Below, piece by piece: positions 43,525 to 51,415 of a stretch of DNA of 60,582 nt. Each line of letters begins with the position of its first letter. Position 1 is the stretch's first letter. Source of the DNA: Ruminococcaceae bacterium UBA5891. GTDB taxonomy: Bacteria; Bacillota; Clostridia; Oscillospirales; Acutalibacteraceae. The notes beneath the pieces were generated by a model, which saw only the letters and a program-made list of their open reading frames with translations, was not told the DNA's origin and did no database searches. Where the stretch lies: the NCBI GenBank assembly GCA_002431945.1, contig DJET01000014.1, forward strand, positions 131,838-192,419, written 5' to 3'. The translations under genes and the position numbers were made by a program.

Positions 43525-44151
43525 GTGTTAAATGATAATATTACCATTCGCCTTGAAAAAGAGGCGGATTACAGAAATACCGAAAATCTTACGCGCGAAG
43601 CGTTTTGGAACGTATACCGTCCCGGCTGTACGGAGCATTATGTACTGCACTGCTATCGGGACGATCCTGCTTTTGTGCCTGAGCTTGATTTTGTTATGGA
43701 GCTTAACGGCGAGCTTATAGGTCAGGTTATTTATGTGCGCTCGGAAATCGAGTGCGACGACGGGCGCAGGGTGCCGATTATGACCTTCGGCCCGATCGGA
43801 ATAGCGCCTGCCTATAAGCGGCAGGGCTATGGCAAAAGACTGCTTGATTACTCTATGGAGCAGGCAAAGAAAATGGGTGCGGGAGCGCTTGCTATTACCG
43901 GCAACATTTTGTTTTACGGCAAGTCGGGCTTTGTAACGGCAAAAACAAAGGGAGTCCGCTATGCCGACGATCCGAATGCGGACTATTTCCTTATTAAAGA
44001 GATGACGCCCGGATTTTTAAACGGTATATCCGGCACTTATAAGGACCCCGAAGGGTATTTTGTCTGTGAAAAGGATCCCGCCGCGTTTGAACGGTTTGAA
44101 GCGGAGTTCCCTAAAAAGCAAAAGCTTAAGCTGCCCGGACAGCTGTTCTGA
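43525..44151 (+). CDS. GNAT-family N-acetyltransferase
   Basis: A 208-residue GNAT enzyme with a GTG start behind AAAGGAGA. The acetyl-CoA loop is KRQGYGKRLL near residue 94, after a PIMTFGPIGIAPAYK strand. The N-terminal RLEKEADYRNTENLTREAFW and the PGFLNGISGTY tail match the predicted N-acetyltransferase YhbS-like group. Substrate unknown. It is the last gene of the TetR-led run. Confidence 0.88.
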   Translation: MLNDNITIRLEKEADYRNTENLTREAFWNVYRPGCTEHYVLHCYRDDPAFVPELDFVMELNGELIGQVIYVRSEIECDDGRRVPIMTFGPIGIAPAYKRQGYGKRLLDYSMEQAKKMGAGALAITGNILFYGKSGFVTAKTKGVRYADDPNADYFLIKEMTPGFLNGISGTYKDPEGYFVCEKDPAAFERFEAEFPKKQKLKLPGQLF

Positions 44152-44215
44152 ACCGAGAATAAGAAAAAGCTATATCTGTACGGAAAAATATTTTTGAAAA
44201 ATTTGGATTTTCCTA

Positions 44216-44267
44216 TTGACAAAGTGGGTAATGCGTGATATAATACTACCAACATATCGGATTGGTA
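44216..44267 (+). promoter_or_regulatory. cysK promoter with operator-like inverted repeat
   Basis: TTGACA (44216-44221), 17-bp spacer, TATAAT (44239-44244), followed by TACCAA (44247-44252) and TTGGTA (44262-44267) as an inverted repeat spanning the likely transcription start. The Rrf2 regulator encoded after cysK is the obvious candidate to bind it. Confidence 0.7.
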
Positions 44268-44278
44268 GGTAAAATGAT

Positions 44279-44332
44279 ATGAAAAAAATATTGCTTTTAA
44301 AGTCGGTCACGCTCGGCCGATGTAACGCATAA
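44279..44332 (+). CDS. candidate 17-residue leader peptide upstream of cysK
   Basis: The frame ATG to TAA encodes MKKILLLKSVTLGRCNA. It lies between the operator-like repeat and the cysK ribosome binding site, with TAGGT about 10 nt before its ATG. It has a single Cys codon third from the end. Some bacteria use short Cys-containing leader ORFs to sense cysteine. This is suggestive only. Confidence 0.35.
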   Translation: MKKILLLKSVTLGRCNA

Positions 44333-44384
44333 TAACGTACTGTATAAAATAATTTTTTAATTTTTAAAAAGGGAAGTAATTATT

Positions 44385-45317
44385 ATGTCAAAAATATATA
44401 CATCGGCAGATCAGCTTATAGGAAAAACCCCTCTGTTAGAGCTTACTCATATTGAAAAAAAGTATGCGCTTAAAGCAAAAATTCTTGCAAAGCTTGAATA
44501 TTTTAATCCGGCAGGTTCTGTTAAGGACCGTATTGCAAAGGCTATGATAGACGAAGCCGAGCAAAGCGGAAAATTAACGCCCGATTCGGTAATTATCGAG
44601 CCTACCTCAGGCAACACCGGTATAGGTCTTGCTTCTGTTGCGGCGGCAAGGGGCTACCGAATTATCATTGTAATGCCGGAAACTATGTCGGTTGAGCGCC
44701 GCCAGCTTATGAAGGCCTACGGTGCCGAGCTTGTGCTTACGGACGGTACAAAGGGTATGAAGGGCGCTATTGCAAAGGCAGAGGAATTAAGCCGCGAGAT
44801 ACCGAACAGCTTTATTCCCGGTCAGTTTGTAAATCCGGCAAACCCCAAGGCGCATTTTGAAACCACGGGACCAGAAATTTACTCTGATACCGACGGAGAG
44901 GTTGATATATTTGTAGCCGGCGTGGGAACGGGCGGAACCGTTACGGGCGTAGGTGAATATTTAAAATCCAAAAAGCCCGGAGTAAAGGTTGTTGCGGTAG
45001 AGCCGGCAAGCTCCGCCGTTCTTTCAGGTCAGCCCTCCGGCGCTCATAAAATACAGGGAATAGGTGCAGGCTTTGTTCCCGATGTGCTTAACACCGCCGT
45101 TTATGACGAGATTATCAGGGTTTCGAACGAAGACGCCTTTGCGACAGGCAAGGAAATAGGCAAAAACGAGGGCGTGCTTGTGGGAATTTCATCGGGCGCC
45201 GCAGTATGGGCGGCGGCAGAGCTTGCAAAGCGCCCCGAAAACGAGGGCAAGACCATAGTTGTTCTTCTGCCCGATACAGGCGACAGATACCTTTCCACGC
45301 CGCTTTTTGCCGAATAA
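44385..45317 (+). CDS. cysK: cysteine synthase A (O-acetylserine sulfhydrylase)
   Basis: A 310-residue PLP enzyme that makes L-cysteine from O-acetylserine and sulfide. The PLP lysine is Lys47 in NPAGSVKDR, the substrate loop is TSGNTG, the phosphate-binding segment is GVGTGGTVTGVG, and VGISSGAA lies near residue 265. All positions and the length match CysK. It is followed 3 bp later by an Rrf2 regulator, which fits the CymR-CysK pairing in Firmicutes where CysK is a corepressor. Confidence 0.95.
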   Translation: MSKIYTSADQLIGKTPLLELTHIEKKYALKAKILAKLEYFNPAGSVKDRIAKAMIDEAEQSGKLTPDSVIIEPTSGNTGIGLASVAAARGYRIIIVMPETMSVERRQLMKAYGAELVLTDGTKGMKGAIAKAEELSREIPNSFIPGQFVNPANPKAHFETTGPEIYSDTDGEVDIFVAGVGTGGTVTGVGEYLKSKKPGVKVVAVEPASSAVLSGQPSGAHKIQGIGAGFVPDVLNTAVYDEIIRVSNEDAFATGKEIGKNEGVLVGISSGAAVWAAAELAKRPENEGKTIVVLLPDTGDRYLSTPLFAE

Positions 45318-45320
45318 GCC

Positions 45321-45752
45321 ATGACTATATCAACACGAGGAAGATACGCTTTAAGGGTAATGGCGGATTTGGCGGCGCACGGCAGCGACTTTATCCCCCT
45401 TAAGGCGGTAGCCGAAAGACAGAATATTTCGCAAAAGTATTTAGAGGGCATTATGACAAGCCTTTCAAAGGCAGGTCTTGTAGAGGGGGCGCACGGAAAA
45501 GGCGGCGGATACCGCTTAAGCCGCGCACCCGAAAATTACCGCGTGCGCGAAATACTTGAAATAACCGAGGGCGAATTGGCTCCCGTCGCCTGCCTTAAGG
45601 CAGGGGCGGCGCCCTGCGAAATGGCGGAGCGATGTAAGACTCTGCCTATGTGGAAGGAGCTTTATAAAACGCTTAACGGGTTCTTCGATTCATACACGGT
45701 GGCAGACTTAGCGTTTGGCAGCGGCGAGGATAAGGGAAGCTGGATAATATAA
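45321..45752 (+). CDS. Rrf2-family regulator (CymR/IscR-like)
   Basis: A 143-residue Rrf2 regulator with an N-terminal winged helix (TRGRYALRVMADLA, then ISQKYLEGIMTSLSKAGLV). Three cysteines at 91, 99 and 105 lie in the loop CLKAGAAPCEMAERC, the position of the Fe-S ligands of IscR; B. subtilis CymR lacks such a set. Location directly after cysK indicates a role in cysteine or Fe-S homeostasis, probably acting on the repeat at 44247-44267. Confidence 0.88.
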   Translation: MTISTRGRYALRVMADLAAHGSDFIPLKAVAERQNISQKYLEGIMTSLSKAGLVEGAHGKGGGYRLSRAPENYRVREILEITEGELAPVACLKAGAAPCEMAERCKTLPMWKELYKTLNGFFDSYTVADLAFGSGEDKGSWII

Positions 45753-45788
45753 AATAACAGCCGATGTTTTCACATCGGCTGTTATTTT
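45751..45788. terminator. bidirectional terminator between rrf2 and guaB
   Basis: A perfect 17-bp stem, AAAATAACAGCCGATGT (45751-45767) / ACATCGGCTGTTATTTT (45772-45788), with a 4-nt loop. A and T runs at both ends serve both convergent genes. Confidence 0.92.
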
Positions 45789-45802
45789 ATATGTTTTATG
45801 CT

Positions 45803-47311
45803 CTACTTTATTGTTCCTGCGCTTGTGTCTTTTTGTATTACGTCGTGCGCGCCGCCCTCGATTATGCTTGTTGCGGATACAAGTGTCAATTTGGCTTTTT
45901 TCTGAAGCTCTTGTATTGTAAGAGCGCCGCAGTTGCACATTGTGGATTTAACCTTTGAAAGCGATAGGTTAACGTTATCCTTAAGACTGCCGGCATACGG
46001 CACATAAGAATCCACGCCCTCTTCAAACGAAAGCTTTTTATCGCCGCCCAAATCATAGCGTTGCCAGTTTCTGGCGCGGTTTGAGCCTTCGCCCCAGTAT
46101 TCCTTATAATAGTTACCGTTTATGGTTATGCGGTTTGTGGGGCTTTCGTCAAATCTTGCAAAGTAACGTCCTAACATCATAAAATCCGCTCCCATTGCAA
46201 GGGCTAAGGTCATATGGTGGTCGTGAACAATGCCGCCGTCCGAGCAAACAGGCACATAAACGCCCGTTTTTTCAAAATACTCGTCGCGCGCGGCGCAAAC
46301 TTCTATAAGCGCGGTGGCTTGTCCTCTGCCTATTCCTTTTGTTTCGCGGGTTATGCATATTGAGCCGCCGCCTATGCCTACCTTTATAAAATCGGCGCCT
46401 GCTTCGGCTAAAAACATAAATCCCTCGCGGTCAACAACGTTTCCGGCGCCCACCTTTACGGTATCGCCGTATTTTTCGCGTACAAACCTGAGCGTGCGCG
46501 CCTGCCATTCGCTGAAGCCCTCGGAGGAGTCTATGCACAGCACGTCCGCTCCCGCCGCGATAAGCGCGGGCACGCGTTCTTCGTAATCGCGGGTGTTAAT
46601 TCCGGCGCCTACTACGTAACGCTTGTGCTTATCAAGCAGCTCGTTGGGATTTTCCTTGTGCGCGTCGTAATCCTTACGGAAAACAAAATATTTAAGGCAG
46701 CCGTTTTTATCCACTATCGGCAAGGAGTTAAGCTTATTATCCCATATAATATCGTTTGCCTGCTTTAGGGTGGTGTCCTCTTCGCCTACTATAAGCGATG
46801 AAAGCGGAGTCATAAATTCCTTGACCTTTGTATCGCCCGACATACGGCTCACCCTGTAATCGCGGCTTGTAACTATACCTAAAAGCCTGCCGTCGGGTTT
46901 TCCGTCCGATGTAACGGCAACGGTTGAGTGACCGTTTTTGGCTTTAAGCGCAAGTATATCCGCAAGGGTGCTTTCGGGCGTTACGTTGGATTCGCTTACA
47001 ACAAAGCCCGCCTTATAGCTTTTGGCGCGCTCTACCATTGCCGCCTCGTCTTCTACAGACTGCGAACCGTATATAAACGATACGCCGCCTTCCCTTGCAA
47101 GCGCCACAGCCAGTCTGTCGCCCGATACCGACTGCATTATCGCAGAGGTAAGCGGAATGTTCATTGAAATTGCGGGCTCTTCACCCTTTTTAAATTTAAC
47201 AAGAGGAGTTTTAAGGCTTACGTTTGCCGGTATACAATCGGCAGAGGAATAGCCGGGAACCAAAAGATATTCGTTAAACGTATGCGAAACTTCACTGAAA
47301 TAATAAGCCAT
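45803..47311 (-). CDS. guaB: inosine-5'-monophosphate dehydrogenase
   Basis: A 502-residue enzyme that oxidises IMP to XMP in guanine nucleotide synthesis. The catalytic Cys319 is in GIGGGSICITRE (usual form GIGPGSICTTR), CBS-pair sequence spans about 95-215, and IDSSEGFS lies at 260-267. A Gly replaces the usual Pro in the loop and the N terminus begins MAYYFSEVSHTFNEYLLVPG, so it belongs to a divergent IMPDH branch. AGGAGA precedes the ATG. Its promoter is TTGACA (47374-47369), 16 bp, TATAAT (47352-47347). Confidence 0.93.
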   Translation of the reverse strand: MAYYFSEVSHTFNEYLLVPGYSSADCIPANVSLKTPLVKFKKGEEPAISMNIPLTSAIMQSVSGDRLAVALAREGGVSFIYGSQSVEDEAAMVERAKSYKAGFVVSESNVTPESTLADILALKAKNGHSTVAVTSDGKPDGRLLGIVTSRDYRVSRMSGDTKVKEFMTPLSSLIVGEEDTTLKQANDIIWDNKLNSLPIVDKNGCLKYFVFRKDYDAHKENPNELLDKHKRYVVGAGINTRDYEERVPALIAAGADVLCIDSSEGFSEWQARTLRFVREKYGDTVKVGAGNVVDREGFMFLAEAGADFIKVGIGGGSICITRETKGIGRGQATALIEVCAARDEYFEKTGVYVPVCSDGGIVHDHHMTLALAMGADFMMLGRYFARFDESPTNRITINGNYYKEYWGEGSNRARNWQRYDLGGDKKLSFEEGVDSYVPYAGSLKDNVNLSLSKVKSTMCNCGALTIQELQKKAKLTLVSATSIIEGGAHDVIQKDTSAGTIK

Positions 47312-47346
47312 AATATTTTCTCCTTTATAATTATTATATTTATATG

Positions 47347-47374
47347 ATTATAGCATAATTGAGACGTATGTCAA
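47347..47374 (-). promoter_or_regulatory. guaB promoter
   Basis: On the minus strand, TTGACA at 47374-47369 and TATAAT at 47352-47347 with a 16-bp spacer, about 35 bp before the guaB ATG. Confidence 0.75.
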
Positions 47375-47425
47375 ATAAAAAAATGAAAAATCAGGAAAAA
47401 AAGTGTAAAAAAATAAAAAATATGC

Positions 47426-47584
47426 TTGACTAATCTTTTCTTATGATTTATAATAATGAATTACTAATGATGGGGTATTTTGCGCCTTTTTTCGGTTACA
47501 AAGTGATTTTGGGCGTATATTCCCGCTTTTTTGCAGAGCTTACGGCGGTTGCCGTAAAATATTTAGAGGAGTGATTGCAAGCCT
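47426..47584 (+). promoter_or_regulatory. rpoBC promoter and leader
   Basis: TTGACT (47426-47431), 17-bp spacer, TATAAT (47449-47454). The leader of roughly 125 nt holds two T6 runs, each preceded by a weak G+C segment, and a perfect hairpin TTACGGC (47540-47546)/GCCGTAA (47551-47557) just upstream of the RBS GAGGAG. No ribosomal protein gene (rplJ/rplL) precedes rpoB here. Confidence 0.7.
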
Positions 47585-50500
47585 ATGGAGCCAACTTCAA
47601 TGGTTAAACCCGTCAGGTTGGGTAAAAACACTCGAATGACCTTTTCGAAAATCAATGAAGTCATCGATATGCCTAATCTTATTGAAATTCAAAAGGATTC
47701 GTATAAATGGTTTGTCGAGGAGGGTCTTAAAGAGGTATTCAGAGATATGTCCGCCATTACGGATTACAGCGGCAATCTTCAGCTTACCTTTGTTGATTAT
47801 CACCTTGACGAAACGCCTAAGTACGACGTAACCGAATGTAAAGCGCGCGATACAACATACGCGGCTCCGCTTCGCGTTACGGCGCGTCTTGTAAACGTTG
47901 AAAAGGACGAAATAAAGGAAAGCGAGGTTTCAATGGGAGATTTCCCGTTGATGACCGAATCCGGCACATTTGTAATTAACGGTGCGGAACGCGCCATAGT
48001 TTCACAGCTTGTTCGTTCGCCGGGCGCTTATTTTGCCGAGAAGACCGATGAAAAAACAGGTAAAAAGCTTTACTCCTCCACTATCATTCCTAACCGCGGC
48101 GCATGGCTTGAATACGAAACTTCGGCAAACGACGTGCTTTATGTCCGTATAGATAAAAACCGCAAGCTGCCCATTACCACGTTTATGCGCGCTTTGGGCC
48201 TTGGTACAAACGAGCAGATAAGAGCGCTCTTCGGCGAAGACGAAAGACTTTCCGCAACGCTTGAGGCTGATGATACAAAATCGGTTGAGGACGCGCTTGT
48301 AGAGGTTTATAAAAAGCTCCGTCCGAGCGAGCCGGTTACGATCGAGGGCGCAAAGGCATATCTTGAGCAGCTCTTTTTCGATCCCCACCGTTACGATATT
48401 TCGCGTGTGGGCCGTTATAAATACAATAAAAAGTTAGCCATAGGCGCCCGTATTAAAGGCGCGGTTTTGTCGCGCCCCGTTGCAGATCCCATGACCGGCG
48501 AAATAATAGCCGAGGCCGATACCTCGGTTACCCGCGAGCTTGCCGAAGCCATTGAGAAAAAGGGCGTTTCGGAGGCTTATATAAACGTTATGGACAACGA
48601 AGGCAACGTAACCGAGGTTAAGGTGCTTTCAAACGGTATGGTAAGGCTTGCCGATTTTACCGATTTCACGCCCGACGAATTGGCCGAGCTTAACGAGCTC
48701 GGTATAAACGAAAACGTTTCGTTCGCCGTTCTTAAGGAGCTGCTTGAAAACACAAACGGCAAGGAAGAGCTGCGCGAGGCTGTTTTGGAGCATGCAGACG
48801 ATCTTATTCCGAAGCACATTACCGTTGACGATATATTTGCAACCGTAAGCTATTTCTTAGGTCTTCCGCACGGGGTAGGCACGGTTGACGATATAGACCA
48901 TTTGGGCAACCGCCGCATACGTTCGGTAGGCGAGCTTCTGCAAAACCAGTTCCGTATAGGCATTTCGCGTATGGAACGCGTTGTGCGCGAAAAAATGACT
49001 CTGCAGGCGCAGGATCCCGATAATATCACGCCGCAGTCGCTTATAAATATACGTCCTGTGGTGGCGGCTATAAAGGAGTTCTTCGGTTCTTCGCCGCTTT
49101 CGCAGTTTATGGATCAGACTAATCCGCTTTCAGAGCTTACGCATAAGCGCCGCCTTTCCGCTTTGGGACCCGGCGGACTTTCGCGTGACCGCGCTTCGTT
49201 CGAGGTGCGCGACGTTCACTACACTCACTACGGCCGTATGTGCCCGATAGAAACGCCCGAAGGACCTAACATCGGTCTTATATCATATCTTGCAACCTTT
49301 GCAAAGATAAATAAATACGGCTTTATCGAAACACCGTTCCGTAAGGTTGATAAGGCGACGGGCAGGGTTCTTGACGAGGTACGCTATATGACTGCCGACG
49401 AAGAGGACGAGTATGTAGTAGCGCAGGCAAACGAGCCGCTTGACGAAAACGGTTATTTTGTAAAGAAAAAGGTAAACGCCCGCCACCGCGACGGCTTCCA
49501 TGAGGTTGAGGCTTCAAGCGCAGACTATATGGACGTTTCGCCTAAGATGGTAGTTTCGGTTGCAACGGCTATGATTCCGTTCCTTGAAAACGACGATACG
49601 AACCGTGCGCTTATGGGCTCTAACATGCAGAAGCAGGCAGTGCCGCTTTTACGCCCCGAAAACCCGATAGTGGCTACCGGTATGGAATATAAGGCGGCGG
49701 TAGACTCAGGCGTTGTTGTGCTTGCAAAGCGTGCGGGCGAGGTTACCTATGTAAGCGCCGATCATATTAAGATACGCGCTAAAAACGGTGAAATAGACGA
49801 GTATACGCTTATTAAATTCCTGCGTTCAAACCACGGAACCTGTATAAACCAGCGCCCGATAGTGGCGGTAGGTCAAAAGGTAGAGGAGCATGAGGTTATA
49901 GCTGACGGTCCTGCTACCAGCAACGGCGAAATTTCTCTCGGCAGAAACGCCCTTATCGGCTTTATGACGTGGGAAGGCTATAACTATGAGGACGCGGTTC
50001 TTATTAACGAGCGTTTGGTTCGTGACGACGTTTATACTTCAATTCATATTGAAGAATATGAGCTTGAGGCAAGGGATACCAAGCTCGGACCCGAAGAGAT
50101 CACAAGGGATATTCCGAACGTGGGCGAGGATGCGCTTAAGGACCTTGACGAACGCGGAATAATCCGCATAGGCGCAGAGGTTACCGCAGGCGATATTCTT
50201 GTGGGTAAGGTAACGCCCAAGGGCGAAACCGAGCTTACCGCAGAAGAGAGACTGCTCCGCGCAATATTCGGCGAAAAGGCGCGCGAGGTAAGGGATACTT
50301 CGCTGCGTGTTCCGCACGGCGAATACGGCACGATAGTAGATGTTAAGGTGTTTACAAGGGAAAATTCTTCCGAATTAAGCCCCGGCGTAAACGTTGTTGT
50401 ACGCTGCTATATAGCGCAAAAGCGTAAAATATCCGTCGGCGATAAAATGGCGGGACGTCACGGAAACAAGGGCGTTGTATCGCGCATACTTCCGAGCGAG

Positions 50501-51403
50501 GATATGCCCTTCTTACCGGACGGCACTCCGCTTGATATAGTATTAAACCCGCTCGGCGTTCCTTCACGTATGAACATCGGTCAGGTGCTTGAGGTTCACT
50601 TGGGCTATGCGGCAAGAGCGCTCGGCTGGAACATCTGCACACCCGTATTCGACGGTGCGCACGAGGACGATATCAGAAAGTGCTTCAGCCTTGCAGAAGA
50701 GTCTACAAAGGCTGCCGATTATGAATTTAAGGATACCGCAAAGCTCGACTTCTCGCGTATACCCCTTACGGCGGACGCGAAAACCCAGCTTTATGACGGA
50801 CGTACCGGCGAACCGTTTGATAACCTTGTAACGGTAGGCTATATGTACTACCTTAAGCTGCATCATCTGGTAGACGATAAGATACACGCGCGTTCAACCG
50901 GTCCGTACTCGCTTGTAACTCAGCAGCCGCTCGGCGGTAAGGCTCAGTTCGGCGGTCAGCGTTTCGGAGAAATGGAAGTTTGGGCGCTTGAGGCTTACGG
51001 CGCGGCTTACACGCTTCAGGAAATACTCACCGTTAAGTCGGACGATGTTGTGGGACGCGTTAAGACCTACGAATCGATCGTTAAAGGTCAGAACATTCCG
51101 AAGCCGGGCGTTCCCGAATCGTTTAAGGTTCTTATTAAAGAGCTTCAGTCACTGGGGCTTGACGTTAAGGTTCTTGATAAAAACGATGAAGAGATCGACT
51201 TAAAGCAGACCTTTGACGATGACGACGATATCGGTCTCGGCACTCCGGCTATTCCTGAGGGCGAGGATATGGATTTTGAAGGCGATACGGTAGCCGACGA
51301 TCTTACGGGCTTCGGTCTTGAAGACGAAAACGGCGACGCCATTGCGGAGGAATCCGATTTTGACGATTACGGCGAAGAAGATAATTTAGGCGACGAAGAG
51401 TAA
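47585..51403 (+). CDS. rpoB: DNA-directed RNA polymerase subunit beta
   Basis: A 1272-residue beta subunit. The rifampicin pocket reads SSPLSQFMDQTNPLSELTHK near residue 500 and continues RRLSALGPGGL, the drug-sensitive consensus. The active-site regions GRNALIGFMTWEGYNYEDA and KMAGRHGNKGVVS follow. An acidic C-terminal tail (about 1215-1272) is longer than usual. The start is at 47585; the Met at residue 6 is a possible alternative. The gene is followed 12 bp later by rpoC. Confidence 0.98.
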   Translation: MEPTSMVKPVRLGKNTRMTFSKINEVIDMPNLIEIQKDSYKWFVEEGLKEVFRDMSAITDYSGNLQLTFVDYHLDETPKYDVTECKARDTTYAAPLRVTARLVNVEKDEIKESEVSMGDFPLMTESGTFVINGAERAIVSQLVRSPGAYFAEKTDEKTGKKLYSSTIIPNRGAWLEYETSANDVLYVRIDKNRKLPITTFMRALGLGTNEQIRALFGEDERLSATLEADDTKSVEDALVEVYKKLRPSEPVTIEGAKAYLEQLFFDPHRYDISRVGRYKYNKKLAIGARIKGAVLSRPVADPMTGEIIAEADTSVTRELAEAIEKKGVSEAYINVMDNEGNVTEVKVLSNGMVRLADFTDFTPDELAELNELGINENVSFAVLKELLENTNGKEELREAVLEHADDLIPKHITVDDIFATVSYFLGLPHGVGTVDDIDHLGNRRIRSVGELLQNQFRIGISRMERVVREKMTLQAQDPDNITPQSLINIRPVVAAIKEFFGSSPLSQFMDQTNPLSELTHKRRLSALGPGGLSRDRASFEVRDVHYTHYGRMCPIETPEGPNIGLISYLATFAKINKYGFIETPFRKVDKATGRVLDEVRYMTADEEDEYVVAQANEPLDENGYFVKKKVNARHRDGFHEVEASSADYMDVSPKMVVSVATAMIPFLENDDTNRALMGSNMQKQAVPLLRPENPIVATGMEYKAAVDSGVVVLAKRAGEVTYVSADHIKIRAKNGEIDEYTLIKFLRSNHGTCINQRPIVAVGQKVEEHEVIADGPATSNGEISLGRNALIGFMTWEGYNYEDAVLINERLVRDDVYTSIHIEEYELEARDTKLGPEEITRDIPNVGEDALKDLDERGIIRIGAEVTAGDILVGKVTPKGETELTAEERLLRAIFGEKAREVRDTSLRVPHGEYGTIVDVKVFTRENSSELSPGVNVVVRCYIAQKRKISVGDKMAGRHGNKGVVSRILPSEDMPFLPDGTPLDIVLNPLGVPSRMNIGQVLEVHLGYAARALGWNICTPVFDGAHEDDIRKCFSLAEESTKAADYEFKDTAKLDFSRIPLTADAKTQLYDGRTGEPFDNLVTVGYMYYLKLHHLVDDKIHARSTGPYSLVTQQPLGGKAQFGGQRFGEMEVWALEAYGAAYTLQEILTVKSDDVVGRVKTYESIVKGQNIPKPGVPESFKVLIKELQSLGLDVKVLDKNDEEIDLKQTFDDDDDIGLGTPAIPEGEDMDFEGDTVADDLTGFGLEDENGDAIAEESDFDDYGEEDNLGDEE

Positions 51404-51415
51404 CGGAGGGCAAAT

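Noticed and set aside
47455..47560. Transcription attenuator in the rpoB leader
   Set aside because: Two T6 runs are present but the stems before them are only about 3-4 bp, too weak to call.
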